64,000 nt of DNA, from the NCBI GenBank assembly GCA_965262455.1, contig CBDHFH010000002.1, forward strand, positions 116,968 to 180,967. The letters run 5' to 3'. The position numbers and the translations under genes are program-made. Shown piece by piece: positions 8,459-17,179 of this stretch. This stretch comes from UBA1858 sp965262455. Its GTDB lineage: Bacteria > Pseudomonadota > Gammaproteobacteria > UBA4575. The stretch's first letter is position 1; each line of letters starts with the position of its first letter. The notes under the pieces are model-generated. The model saw only the letters and a program-made list of their open reading frames with translations, had not been told where the DNA came from and ran no database searches.

Positions 8459-9820
8459 ATGGCGAAGTTACAATACCAATGCGATGCGTGTGGACATGCA
8501 TTCAACAAGTGGAGCGGACAATGCCCCGAATGTAATGCATGGAACACACTTGAAGAAGCGCGCACCATTCAAACGGGTGGCAAACTGCACGCGATTAATG
8601 CTAAACGTGAAAGCCGTGTAGTGCCTCTGGCAGAAATTGAAACGGTTTCCGAACCAAGATTAAACACGCATATTGGTGAACTTGATCGAGTGCTCGGCGG
8701 CGGTATTGTGCACGGTTCAGTGGTACTCCTCGGCGGCAGCCCGGGAATTGGTAAATCGACGTTACTAATTCAAATGCTGGCTGCTCTGGAACAATATCAA
8801 ACCTTGTACATTAGCGGGGAAGAGTCCGCCCAACAAATTTCACTACGCGCAGAACGATTGGCGCTAAACAAAGATAATATCCGACTGCTGAGCAGCGTAT
8901 CTTTGGAAGAAATCCTCGCTACTTTGCAATCCACCAAACCAAAATTAGTCATCGTCGACTCGATTCAAACTCTTGCCAGCGAACAGCTAAATTCAGCAGC
9001 AGGTTCAGTGTCTCAAGTGCGTGAATGCGCTGGACAACTCGTGCAATTTGCAAAGAACAGCAACACGACTCTATTTTTAGTTGGACACATTACGAAGGAA
9101 GGAACACTTGCCGGCCCCAGAGTGTTAGAACATATGGTCGACACCGTGTTGTATTTTGAAGGTGATAGCAGCGAACGTTTCCGCCTGTTACGTGCAACCA
9201 AAAATCGTTTTGGCGCAGTCAATGAACTGGGTATTTTTGTCATGCAGGAAACAGGCTTAAAGGGCGTAAAAAACCCCTCCGCATTATTCCTCTCGCACCA
9301 CCAAAACCCGACTGCAGGAAGTGTGGTAATGGTGACACGAGAAGGCACTCGTCCACTGATGGTGGAAATACAAGCCCTTGTAGATAACAATCCTTCCAAT
9401 CACCCACGACGACTTGTGCAAGGCATCGAACAGAACAGACTATCTATGTTACTAGCAGTAATGAATAGACACGCGGGTATTTCGCTGCATAACGATGATG
9501 TATTTGTAAATGTCGTTGGCGGTGTGCGTGTGCAAGAGCCTGCGGTTGACTTGCCTGTTTTAATGGCCACTCTCTCAAGCTTCAGAGACTTTATCTTGCC
9601 CAGAGAATTAGTTGTTTTTGGAGAAGTAGGATTGGCTGGAGAAATTCGCCCTGTGCCAAATGGACAAGAACGCTTACGCGAAGCCGCTAAGCATGGTTTT
9701 AAGTACGCAATTATTCCCTCTGCAAATCAACCTAAAGAGACTATCAATGATTTGCAAATTGTGGCGGTAGCAAGATTGTCTGACGCCATTGATTGGGTGT
9801 TGAATCACTATGGCAAATAA
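8459..9820 (+). CDS. radA: DNA repair protein RadA
   Basis: RadA is a RecA-like ATPase that promotes branch migration during recombinational repair. The 453 residues show the N-terminal C4 zinc finger (Cys 8, 11, 22, 25), Walker A GGSPGIGKST (92-101), the RadA-specific KNRFG motif in ATKNRFGAVNELG near residue 250, and a C-terminal Lon-protease-like domain with GGVRVQEPAVDLPVLMA and FGEVGLAGEIRPV. The start ATG has no strong ribosome-binding site, but the zinc finger must begin there. The 3' end overlaps fdhD by 11 bases, suggesting translational coupling. Confidence 0.97.
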   Translation: MAKLQYQCDACGHAFNKWSGQCPECNAWNTLEEARTIQTGGKLHAINAKRESRVVPLAEIETVSEPRLNTHIGELDRVLGGGIVHGSVVLLGGSPGIGKSTLLIQMLAALEQYQTLYISGEESAQQISLRAERLALNKDNIRLLSSVSLEEILATLQSTKPKLVIVDSIQTLASEQLNSAAGSVSQVRECAGQLVQFAKNSNTTLFLVGHITKEGTLAGPRVLEHMVDTVLYFEGDSSERFRLLRATKNRFGAVNELGIFVMQETGLKGVKNPSALFLSHHQNPTAGSVVMVTREGTRPLMVEIQALVDNNPSNHPRRLVQGIEQNRLSMLLAVMNRHAGISLHNDDVFVNVVGGVRVQEPAVDLPVLMATLSSFRDFILPRELVVFGEVGLAGEIRPVPNGQERLREAAKHGFKYAIIPSANQPKETINDLQIVAVARLSDAIDWVLNHYGK

Positions 9821-10676
9821 TACCACTAACGATAAATTCGTTGACGCTAGGCCGACACTTTCAAATGCGGGGTTAGCGCCCACACATGCAGTGACTGCTA
9901 CAGATCAATATGGTGACGCTAGAGATGTAAAAGTCTCCGGGGAATCACCGCTCACACTTAAAGTGGATGATAGAGAAGTCGTTACACTTATGACACTAGG
10001 CACACATCCCGAGTTACTTGCACTCGGCTACTTGCGCAACCAGCGTCTGATTGAAAACATATCTGACATCAAATCTGTGAATATCGATTGGGATAAAGAA
10101 CACGCACTAGTCACAACAGTCACTGGCCAAGGGATTAGTCATTGGCAAGAAAAACTAAGCAAACGCACAGTCACAACCGGTTGCGGTCAAGGCACGGTCT
10201 TCAGTTGCACATTAGATAAACTTTATGATTACAAGTTACAGCAGGTAACACTCAAACAAAGTTTAATCTACGAGTTATTACATTCAATCAGCCAATACAA
10301 TGAAATATATAAACAAGCAGGTGCGGTACATGGATGCGCGCTTTGTCACGGTAGCAACATAATAGACTTCGTTGAAGACGTGGGTAGACATAATGCAGCC
10401 GATGCTATCTCTGGCAAAATGTGGCTGGAAGACATTGATGGGCAAGATAAGATTTTTTACACCACGGGACGTCTGACATCAGAGATTGTAATGAAAGTGA
10501 CTCACATGGGGATCCCCATTGTGTTATCGCGTTCAGGTATCACGCACATGGGGCTGGAGCTTGCGCGCGACCTCGGTGTTACCTTGATCGCGCGCGCCAA
10601 AGGTAAAGCGTTCTTAATTTATAACGGTAAAGAAAATATTATTTTTGACAGCAAGCCCGATAAGCCCGTGCGCTAA
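9810..10676 (+). CDS. fdhD: FdhD-like formate dehydrogenase accessory sulfurtransferase, variant cysteines
   Basis: FdhD passes sulfur from IscS to the molybdenum cofactor of formate dehydrogenase. The family core is clear: ESPLTLKVDDREV near residue 45, TLGTHPELLALGYLRNQ near 62-78, the DVGRHNAADAISGK motif near 190, and a C-terminal TTGRLTSEIVMK segment. The cysteine region is unusual. Where many FdhD proteins have a CxxC loop, this one has TGCGQGTVFSC (Cys 125 and 133, seven residues apart), and a CxxC (CALC, Cys 176 and 179) occurs later, just before the DVGRHN motif. No formate dehydrogenase is in the window. It overlaps the end of radA. Sulfurtransferase activity is inferred from the family. 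Confidence 0.88.
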   Translation: MANNTTNDKFVDARPTLSNAGLAPTHAVTATDQYGDARDVKVSGESPLTLKVDDREVVTLMTLGTHPELLALGYLRNQRLIENISDIKSVNIDWDKEHALVTTVTGQGISHWQEKLSKRTVTTGCGQGTVFSCTLDKLYDYKLQQVTLKQSLIYELLHSISQYNEIYKQAGAVHGCALCHGSNIIDFVEDVGRHNAADAISGKMWLEDIDGQDKIFYTTGRLTSEIVMKVTHMGIPIVLSRSGITHMGLELARDLGVTLIARAKGKAFLIYNGKENIIFDSKPDKPVR

Positions 10677-10683
10677 AGTCTAA

Positions 10684-11268
10684 TTAATCCAAATCTTCAA
10701 TTAATGAATTGCGCATGCCTTCAGATACCGAGTTTACTGAGACCGAATAACGCTCGTGGTCTATGCCTGCCGAGATTGAAGCACCATTTTTTGCCGCACT
10801 CACCATTTCTGCTGTAAGTTCAAAACGCAAGAAATGTACTGAAGACGTTTTGTCTTCTGTTTCTCGCTCTAAATCTTCATTACATATTGGGTTAACTTTT
10901 TCAAACCCATCAACTGCTATCCAAACTGTATTCTCAACTCCTTTCAATTCTGCCAGGCGTTCGCGACGAACTTTTTCATCATCATATTCTAACATGAAAG
11001 TTGCTTTCCAATTACTGCCATCAGGGATGAGCGGGTTGTAAGCATCTATTTCTTCTTGAATACCTTCAGCATCAAATATTTTTTCCGCACGCAACATTTC
11101 TTGTATTTGATATTGCATCAACATGCGATCTTCAAAATGCAAAGTAGCATGCTCACCTAGGCGCAGCACACGATTTTTTTTATGCGCTATCATTTGCTGT
11201 CGGTATTCAGCGCGTTTTACCGAATACTCTTCTAACGAATAAAGGTCTTCACGAGTTAACTTATCCAT
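10684..11268 (-). CDS. DUF3501 family protein
   Basis: This 194-residue protein matches the DUF3501 family, whose members are typically encoded with rubrerythrin and a heterodisulfide-reductase-like iron-sulfur protein, as here. Visible family features are KLTREDLYSLEEYSVKR at the start, HATLHFEDRMLMQYQIQEML near residue 50, and VHFLRFELTAEM towards the end. I chose the ATG at 11268 because AAGGA lies eight bases upstream. ATGs at 11274 and 11292 are in frame but have poorer spacing or overlap the upstream gene. It begins just past the Fe-S gene stop and is the last gene of the three-gene unit. Biochemical function is unknown. Confidence 0.88.
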   Translation of the reverse strand: MDKLTREDLYSLEEYSVKRAEYRQQMIAHKKNRVLRLGEHATLHFEDRMLMQYQIQEMLRAEKIFDAEGIQEEIDAYNPLIPDGSNWKATFMLEYDDEKVRRERLAELKGVENTVWIAVDGFEKVNPICNEDLERETEDKTSSVHFLRFELTAEMVSAAKNGASISAGIDHERYSVSVNSVSEGMRNSLIEDLD

Positions 11269-11281
11269 ATTCATAGTCCTT

Positions 11282-12604
11282 TTATAGTCCATACGCGATT
11301 CGAAGTAATGTCATTGGGTGTTTGGGCTCGGATTGATCGTTTAATCCATTAGCTATTTGATGTCCCGCCATTGGACAGTCACTACTGTAGTGATCTGCTT
11401 CTGATTTCTTAACTTTATTAACCACAGGTCGGCATATCTTCATAGAAATTTCGTGGAATTCTTTTTTCACTGCATAAGTCCCGTCATGCCCAGAACATCT
11501 CTCCAGCACCTCCAGCTCAGTATCCGGGATGAGGTTCAACACATCTCGTGTTTTCAAACCAATTCTCTGAACACGCAAATGGCATGACGCATGGTAAAAC
11601 ACTTTGCCTAATGAATTCGGGAATTCAATATTTAGCTGGTCATTTTTATGTTTTGCATATAGATATTCGAAAGGATCAAAGATATGTTCTTTAACACGCT
11701 GAACATCCGGGTCCTCAGGAAACATTAATGGTAATTCTTGCTTAAACATCAACACACACGATGGCACGGGGGCCACGATATCCCAGCCCGCATCAATCCA
11801 TTTCAGCATTGTAGGAATATTGACATTTTTTAGTTTTTCTACGCTTTTTAAATCACCTAGTTCTAACTTAGGCATACCACAACAGTTCTCCTTTTCCATG
11901 ATAGAGATAGCAATTTTGTTGTGTTGAAATACTTTTACCAGGTCATCGGCAATGTCTGGTTCATTAAAATTGTTGTAACAGGTAATGAATAGTGCGACTT
12001 TACTGTCGGCTTGCGTTTGTATTGGAAGTGCTTGTTTAGACAATGTCTTACGCGCTGTTTTAGTATGGTATTTAGGTATCTTGGCATCGGCATGCACACC
12101 CAAGGCTTTCTCGAGTGCTTTTCTGCCTACACCACTAGCGTTAGCACGATTGACTATTTGTGATACCACCGGAACACCAGCAAGCTTACCTACCTTGTCT
12201 GTACCACTAAGAATTTTATCGCGCTGTTTAACCTCACCTTTATTAAACTTTACGGCTTTAGCGCGTAACATTAAATGTGGAAAATCTACATTCCACTCAT
12301 GCGGTGGCACATATGGGCATTTAGTGAGATAACACAGATCGCACAAGTAACATTGATCGACAACTTTTACGTAATCTTTTTTATCAACACCATCGACTTC
12401 CATGGTGTCTGACTCATCAACTAGATCAAATAATGTCGGAAAAGAGTTACATAGACTGACACAGCGACGGCAACCGTGACAAATATCGAATACCCGCTCA
12501 AGTTCCTGATTAAGAGACTCTTCGTTGTAAAACTCAGGATTATTCCAATCAATGGGGTGTCTGGTTGGGGCTTCTAAGCTGCCCTCACGCGAGTTTGTCG
12601 ACAC
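11282..12604 (-). CDS. GlpC/heterodisulfide-reductase-like iron-sulfur protein
   Basis: The 440-residue protein carries two [4Fe-4S] motifs, CHGCRRCVSLC and CYLCDLCYLTKC, in its first ~110 residues. Two cysteine-rich CCG-type domains follow: the first ends in ENCCGMPKLELGD, and the second runs from HASCHLRVQRIG to ERCSGHDGT, with CSG in place of CCG. This resembles GlpC and HdrD-like subunits of electron-transfer complexes. The frame stays open upstream to a TTG at 12643, but AAGGAAAAG lies eight bases before the GTG at 12604, and the family usually starts with the REGSLEAPTRHPIDW segment, so I place the start there. It probably passes electrons to the neighbouring rubrerythrin; this is inferred from gene linkage. 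Confidence 0.88.
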   Translation of the reverse strand: MSTNSREGSLEAPTRHPIDWNNPEFYNEESLNQELERVFDICHGCRRCVSLCNSFPTLFDLVDESDTMEVDGVDKKDYVKVVDQCYLCDLCYLTKCPYVPPHEWNVDFPHLMLRAKAVKFNKGEVKQRDKILSGTDKVGKLAGVPVVSQIVNRANASGVGRKALEKALGVHADAKIPKYHTKTARKTLSKQALPIQTQADSKVALFITCYNNFNEPDIADDLVKVFQHNKIAISIMEKENCCGMPKLELGDLKSVEKLKNVNIPTMLKWIDAGWDIVAPVPSCVLMFKQELPLMFPEDPDVQRVKEHIFDPFEYLYAKHKNDQLNIEFPNSLGKVFYHASCHLRVQRIGLKTRDVLNLIPDTELEVLERCSGHDGTYAVKKEFHEISMKICRPVVNKVKKSEADHYSSDCPMAGHQIANGLNDQSEPKHPMTLLRIAYGL

Positions 12605-12635
12605 GTGTCTTTTCCTTAACAAATGATTAAAATGA

Positions 12636-12663
12636 ACAGGCAACGATGAATACCGTTGCCTGT
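12636..12663 (-). terminator. Hairpin between rubrerythrin and the Fe-S gene (attenuator or partial terminator)
   Basis: On the minus strand ACAGGCAACG and CGTTGCCTGT form a perfect ten-base-pair stem around an eight-base loop, 14 bases after the rubrerythrin stop. It is followed by TCATTTT, a weak T-tract. It sits before the GTG start of the next gene, so it could let rubrerythrin be made in excess over the two downstream proteins or protect its mRNA end. Confidence 0.6.
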
Positions 12664-12676
12664 CAGTTGATGGCTG

Positions 12677-13096
12677 TTAACCGTCCAGGTTATCCAATGC
12701 TTTTTGGAAACGATTAGCATGTGAGCGCTCAGCTTTTGCTAGCGTCTCAAACCAGTCGGCGATTTCTTCAAAATCTTCATCACGAGCTGATTTAGCCATG
12801 CCTGGGTACATATCAGTGTACTCATGTGTTTCACCAGCAATGGCTGTTTTCAAGTTATCGCTTGTGCCGCCAAATGGCATACCAGTGGCTGGGTCGCCAC
12901 ACTCTTCTAGATACTCGAGGTGTCCATGTGCATGACCTGTTTCACCTTCAGCCGTTGAACGAAACACAGTTGCCACATCGTTGTATCCTTCGACATCCGC
13001 TTTTGCTGCAAAATAAAGATAGCGGCGGTTTGCTTGCGACTCACCAGCAAATGCAGCCTTAAGATTTTCTTCAGTTTTTGTGCCTTTAAGAGACAT
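12677..13096 (-). CDS. Rubrerythrin (diiron ferritin-like domain, no rubredoxin domain)
   Basis: Rubrerythrin reduces hydrogen peroxide at a diiron centre. The 139 residues form only the four-helix ferritin-like domain, with ligand motifs FAGESQANRRY (near residue 18), AEGETGHAHGHLEYL (near 52), AGETHEYTDMY (near 90) and KAERSHANRF (near 125). The C-terminal rubredoxin domain of classical rubrerythrin is absent, so an external electron donor is needed. The iron-sulfur protein encoded next is the obvious candidate (inference). GGGAGGA precedes the ATG at good spacing. A Fur-type palindrome lies 44 bases upstream of the start, fitting peroxide- or iron-responsive control. Confidence 0.95.
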   Translation of the reverse strand: MSLKGTKTEENLKAAFAGESQANRRYLYFAAKADVEGYNDVATVFRSTAEGETGHAHGHLEYLEECGDPATGMPFGGTSDNLKTAIAGETHEYTDMYPGMAKSARDEDFEEIADWFETLAKAERSHANRFQKALDNLDG

Positions 13097-13139
13097 TGGG
13101 TTGTCCTCCCGTTAATATATTAAATGAGAAACGTTCTGA

Positions 13140-13156
13140 TTTAGAATCATTCTAAA
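13140..13156. promoter_or_regulatory. Fur-family (PerR/Irr-like) operator upstream of rubrerythrin
   Basis: TTTAGAATCATTCTAAA is a perfect palindrome with eight-base arms around one central base (13148). Its inner TTAGAATCATTCTAA has the 7-1-7 layout of Fur-family sites and differs from the PerR box TTATAATNATTATAA at one symmetric position. It also resembles the Irr iron-control element. It lies between the rubrerythrin start and the candidate promoter. The regulator gene is not in this window. Confidence 0.65.
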
Positions 13157-13165
13157 AACGGCGAA

Positions 13166-13194
13166 AGACTAGAATAAGTCTAAATGCTTGTCAA
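13166..13194 (-). promoter_or_regulatory. Candidate rubrerythrin promoter with embedded inverted repeat
   Basis: On the minus strand a consensus TTGACA (13194-13189) is followed after 17 bases by TAGTCT (13171-13166), a weak -10. In the spacer and -10 lies a perfect inverted repeat AGACT-N6-AGTCT (13166-13181), overlapping an imperfect second copy of the upstream operator, TAGAATAAGTCTA (13170-13182). The two operator-like centres are 28 bases apart. The repeat also resembles an Rrf2/IscR-type dyad but is one base too long for the E. coli type 1 layout. Confidence 0.45.
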
Positions 13195-13256
13195 CATCGT
13201 TGCACAGCGCAAGCACCCGATTAACAATAGCGCCAATTTTAATGGAGACAAACACC

Positions 13257-13520
13257 GTGCCAGCAAAAAAAATGGCTAAAAAAATTGATTTTGAAAAATC
13301 ACTGGCGAAGCTAGAACAAGTCGTCGAAAAACTTGAGGCGGGCGATCAATCTCTGGAAGAGGCACTAAAACTTTTCGAAGAAGGCATACAGCTCACACGA
13401 GGCTGCCAACACGCACTCAAACAAGCAGAAGAACGTATCAATATACTTACCCAACAAAATGAAGAATGGCTGAATGAATCTGAGCAGTCAGTAGGAGATT
13501 TTCTTGACGGATCTAGCTAG
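13257..13520 (+). CDS. xseB: Exodeoxyribonuclease VII small subunit XseB
   Basis: XseB is the small subunit of exonuclease VII, which degrades single-stranded DNA together with XseA. The core reads FEKSLAKLEQVVEKLEAGD, SLEEALKLFEEGIQLTR and CQHALKQAEERI, exactly the family pattern. The frame opens at a TTG at 13188, but GGAG at 13244-13247 sits nine bases before a GTG at 13257, giving 87 residues, close to the usual ~80. An ATG at 13272 is also possible. It is first in the xseB-ispA-dxs order seen in many gammaproteobacteria and overlaps ispA by 17 bases. XseA is not in the window. Confidence 0.95.
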   Translation: MPAKKMAKKIDFEKSLAKLEQVVEKLEAGDQSLEEALKLFEEGIQLTRGCQHALKQAEERINILTQQNEEWLNESEQSVGDFLDGSS

Positions 13521-14397
13521 TTTTTTAGGATCGTGCAGCCAACGTGTAGAAACATTTTTTGATAATCACCTCCCCTCAAAAAACCAAGCGCCAACCACCT
13601 TGCATGGAGCGATTCGCTACTCTGCATTGAATGGTGGTAAGCGAATTCGCCCTGCCTTGGTTTATGCGACTGCAGAAGCCGTTGAACTATCGGCCGCAAA
13701 AGTCGATTGTATCGCTGCGGCAATCGAATTGATGCATTGCTATTCATTAATTCATGATGACCTACCGTCAATGGATGATGATGACCTACGCAGAGGGATG
13801 CCCACCTGTCATCGTGCGTTTGATGAAGCGACAGCAATTCTGGCCGGCGATGCGATGCAAGCCTTGGCGTTTTCGATACTAACTGATGGCACGATCGAGG
13901 GCCCCGAGTTACACGTCAGAGCCAGCCTCACCTACCAATTAGCCACTGCGGTTGGATCTGAGGGAATGGCAGGCGGCCAAGCTATGGATCTAGCTGCCGT
14001 AGATAAAAAAATCTCGATTGAATCGCTGGAGTTTATCCATCGACAAAAGACCGGATGTCTAATACAGGCCTGCGTTAATATGACTCAGAGCTGTTGTACA
14101 TCACTGTCTGAACAACAGCGTTCAAGTTTGATAGAGTTTAGTAATCACCTTGGAATCGCATTTCAAATTCGCGACGACATACTTGATGAAATTAGCGATA
14201 CCGATACATTAGGTAAGCCACAAGGCTCTGACCGGGAGCAAAACAAACCTACATATGTAAGTATCCTCGGTTTAGAAGAATCGGAACGTCGTTGTAATGC
14301 GTATTATGCCGAGTCAATCGCGTGCCTAGAAAATTTTGATAATTCGGCAGATTGGTTGAGATTACTTGCGCAACATATTGTCTGTCGCAAACACTGA
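13504..14397 (+). CDS. ispA: Farnesyl diphosphate synthase (polyprenyl synthetase) IspA
   Basis: IspA condenses IPP with DMAPP and GPP to make farnesyl diphosphate. The two aspartate-rich motifs are present: HDDLPSMDDDDLRRG near residue 85 and FQIRDDILDE near 220. GGKRIRPALVYATAE near residue 40 and GQAMDL near 160 fit the family, and 297 residues is the usual length. The start is TTG at 13504, supported by AGGAGA six bases upstream and by the overlap with xseB. It feeds the same pathway as the downstream dxs, so the three genes plus folE2 may form one transcription unit. Confidence 0.96.
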   Translation: MTDLASFLGSCSQRVETFFDNHLPSKNQAPTTLHGAIRYSALNGGKRIRPALVYATAEAVELSAAKVDCIAAAIELMHCYSLIHDDLPSMDDDDLRRGMPTCHRAFDEATAILAGDAMQALAFSILTDGTIEGPELHVRASLTYQLATAVGSEGMAGGQAMDLAAVDKKISIESLEFIHRQKTGCLIQACVNMTQSCCTSLSEQQRSSLIEFSNHLGIAFQIRDDILDEISDTDTLGKPQGSDREQNKPTYVSILGLEESERRCNAYYAESIACLENFDNSADWLRLLAQHIVCRKH

Positions 14398-14412
14398 CTT
14401 AATATGTAAAGA

Positions 14413-16317
14413 ATGGATACGAATAACACATACGAATACCTTGATAACATCGAACTGCCCGAGGATTTGCGTAAACTCACGCTTATGCAAACACCCTCAG
14501 TTTGTGACGAATTAAGGTCTTTCTTACTTCACTCCGTGGCAAAAAGTGGTGGCCACTTCGCTGCAGGCCTGGGTGTCATTGAGCTCACCATCGCGCTGCA
14601 TTATGTGTTCAATACCCCTGCAGACAAACTCTTGTGGGATGTCGGTCATCAGAGTTATCCGCATAAAATTATCACCGGCAGAAAGCACAAAATGGCTACC
14701 ATACGCATGCGCGATGGTCTTGGGCCATTCCCATGCCCTGATGAGAGTGAATATGATTGCTTCACAGTTGGACATTCAAGCACATCCATTGGCGCCGCGC
14801 TGGGAATGAATTTATCTTACCAATTAGAAAAACAAACTCACCAAGCTGTGCCTATCATTGGTGACGGCGGACTCACCGCAGGCATGGCCTATGAGGCGCT
14901 GAATCATTTAGGTGACATTCGCGCCAACATGCTGATTATCTTAAATGATAATGAAATGTCTATTTCACCAAATGTTGGCGCCATGACGAATTACTTGACT
15001 CGCATGTTATCTGGGCGCGTATTCTCGTCTATGCGCGAAGGAAGCAAACGTTTACTTAAGCCAATGCCACCCATGTGGGAGCTTGCACGACGCACAGAAG
15101 AACATGTCAAAGGTATGTTTGCACCCGGCACCTTGTTTGAGGAAATGGGTATTCGATATTTTGGTCCTGTAGACGGACATGATGTCGTTTCATTAATCAA
15201 AGCCCTGCGCAACATTAAACAATTGCAGGGGCCTAAGCTGCTTCATGTCATTACCAAAAAAGGCAAAGGCTATTCACCCGCAGAGCAGGACCCTGTTGGC
15301 TACCATGCTGTCTCCGCGTTTAACCCACAACATGGAGTTAAGAAAAAGTCTGCTTCAAACCAGCCGCTTACTTATACACAAGTATTTAGTGATTGGATTT
15401 GTGATGCTGCCAAGCAAGAACCTAAACTTGTAGCTATCACACCTGCAATGCGTGAAGGGTCTGGTCTTGTTAAATTTGAACAAGAATTTCCAGAACGTTA
15501 TTACGATGTCGCAATTGCTGAGCAACATGCAGTGACCCTGGGCGCCGGCCTCGCAAGCGCCGGACACAAACCTGTTGTTGCGATTTACTCAACATTTTTG
15601 CAGCGTGCTTATGATCAATTAATTCATGATGTTGCGGTGCAAAATTTACCAGTGATGTTTGCTATCGATCGTGCCGGCGTGGTGGGCCCAGATGGTAAGA
15701 CACATACAGGCAGTTACGACCTAAGTTTTTTACGCTGCATTCCGAACATGCTAATCATGGCACCGGCAAATGAATGTGAGACACGTTTGATGTTACAAAC
15801 GGGATTACAACACAATGGGCCAAGTGCAGTACGTTACCCTCGCGGATCAGGCCCGGGAAGTGATGTGCTACCAACATTAGAGACACTTGAAGTTGGTCGC
15901 GCAGAACAGACACGTACAGGCGAAGGTGTGGCAATATTATCGTTTGGCAGCCTGCTTAAGACAGCAGAACAAGTTGCAGAGCAACTGAATGCCAGTGTGA
16001 TCAATATGCGTTTCATTAAACCTATTGACGAAGCGATGATTTTACAAGTTGCTTCGCAACATGATCTGCTAGTAACGCTTGAAGATAATGTAGTTATGGG
16101 TGGTGCGGGTTCTGCAGTGTGCGAAGTATTATCCAAACATAATATCCTCATAAAAACATTGCAGCTTGGCCTGCCTGATCATTATCAAGAACATGGTACA
16201 CGTGAAGAATTGCTGGCTGATGCCGGCTTGGACAACACCTCTATACTAGAGAAGATTAAGCACATATACCCCCTTAGGGATTGCGATCGTAAAAGTGCTC
16301 ACGTAGTATCAGGTTAG
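14413..16317 (+). CDS. dxs: 1-deoxy-D-xylulose-5-phosphate synthase Dxs
   Basis: Dxs makes DXP from pyruvate and glyceraldehyde-3-phosphate, the first step of the MEP isoprenoid pathway, using thiamine diphosphate. The 634 residues match the family. Landmarks are DVGHQSYPHKIITGR near residue 76, the ThDP-binding GDGGLTAGMAYEALN near 155, AIAEQHAVTLGAGLA near 370, and FAIDRAGVVGPDGKTH and RYPRGSG further on. The ATG at 14413 lies 15 bases after ispA. Together with ispA it shows the organism uses the MEP route. Confidence 0.98.
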   Translation: MDTNNTYEYLDNIELPEDLRKLTLMQTPSVCDELRSFLLHSVAKSGGHFAAGLGVIELTIALHYVFNTPADKLLWDVGHQSYPHKIITGRKHKMATIRMRDGLGPFPCPDESEYDCFTVGHSSTSIGAALGMNLSYQLEKQTHQAVPIIGDGGLTAGMAYEALNHLGDIRANMLIILNDNEMSISPNVGAMTNYLTRMLSGRVFSSMREGSKRLLKPMPPMWELARRTEEHVKGMFAPGTLFEEMGIRYFGPVDGHDVVSLIKALRNIKQLQGPKLLHVITKKGKGYSPAEQDPVGYHAVSAFNPQHGVKKKSASNQPLTYTQVFSDWICDAAKQEPKLVAITPAMREGSGLVKFEQEFPERYYDVAIAEQHAVTLGAGLASAGHKPVVAIYSTFLQRAYDQLIHDVAVQNLPVMFAIDRAGVVGPDGKTHTGSYDLSFLRCIPNMLIMAPANECETRLMLQTGLQHNGPSAVRYPRGSGPGSDVLPTLETLEVGRAEQTRTGEGVAILSFGSLLKTAEQVAEQLNASVINMRFIKPIDEAMILQVASQHDLLVTLEDNVVMGGAGSAVCEVLSKHNILIKTLQLGLPDHYQEHGTREELLADAGLDNTSILEKIKHIYPLRDCDRKSAHVVSG

Positions 16318-16369
16318 TTATTAAAAAAAACCCACAAAATATCTACATATTTATCAAGAGGTTAGAAAC

Positions 16370-17179
16370 ATGAGCGCCAGCGCTGAAAATGTTGTTACCA
16401 ACATACCAGATACACAAAATAAAGCGGATACGCGCCAGATTCCTATTGATAAAGTAGGCATCAAAGGCATCAAGCACCCTGTTCGCGTCCTTGATCGTTC
16501 CGGCGGTGAGCAAAACACAATTGCTGAATTCAACATGTATGTGAATTTACCGCATAATTTCAAGGGCACACACATGTCTCGTTTTGTAGAAATTCTCAAC
16601 GAGTATGAACGTGAGATATCGGTTAAATCATTCAATGATATGCTAGAAAAAATGGCCGAAAGACTAGAAGCAGATTCTGGCCACATTGAAATGACATTCC
16701 CTTATTTCGTTAAAAAAACCGCTCCAGTGAGCGGGGTAGAAAGCTTGCTGGATTATCAAGTTTGTTTTCGCGGAGAAATAAATGGTAATGAAGCGCGTAC
16801 TGACGTGGTGGTACTCGTTCCCGTTACCAGTTTATGCCCATGTTCGAAAAGCATTTCTGATTACGGCGCTCACAACCAGCGTTCGCACATTACGATTTCG
16901 GTCCGCATTAAAGATTTCGTATGGGTAGAAGAACTGATTGAAATGGTCGAACAACAAGCCTCGTGTGAACTATACGGTTTGCTTAAACGTCCTGATGAAA
17001 AATATGTCACAGAACGCGCTTATGATAATCCGAAATTTGTTGAAGACTTAGTTCGTGATATTGCAACTGAACTCAACAATGATGATCGCGTTGTCGCATA
17101 CACAGTTGAGTCAGAAAATTTTGAGTCGATACATAATCACTCAGCATATGCTTACATAGAAAAAGACAAAACTGCCTAA
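16370..17179 (+). CDS. folE2: GTP cyclohydrolase IB FolE2
   Basis: FolE2 converts GTP to dihydroneopterin triphosphate for folate synthesis. It replaces the zinc-dependent FolE in some bacteria and can use other metals. The 269 residues include the family signature SLCPCSKSISDYGAHNQRSH (Cys 156 and 158, His 168) and IKHPVRVLDRSGGEQ near residue 35. The ATG at 16370 follows AAGAGGTT. It lies 52 bases after dxs on the same strand. No Zur-type palindrome was seen upstream, so constitutive use is as likely as zinc-starvation use. Whether a folE copy exists elsewhere cannot be seen. Confidence 0.95.
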   Translation: MSASAENVVTNIPDTQNKADTRQIPIDKVGIKGIKHPVRVLDRSGGEQNTIAEFNMYVNLPHNFKGTHMSRFVEILNEYEREISVKSFNDMLEKMAERLEADSGHIEMTFPYFVKKTAPVSGVESLLDYQVCFRGEINGNEARTDVVVLVPVTSLCPCSKSISDYGAHNQRSHITISVRIKDFVWVEELIEMVEQQASCELYGLLKRPDEKYVTERAYDNPKFVEDLVRDIATELNNDDRVVAYTVESENFESIHNHSAYAYIEKDKTA

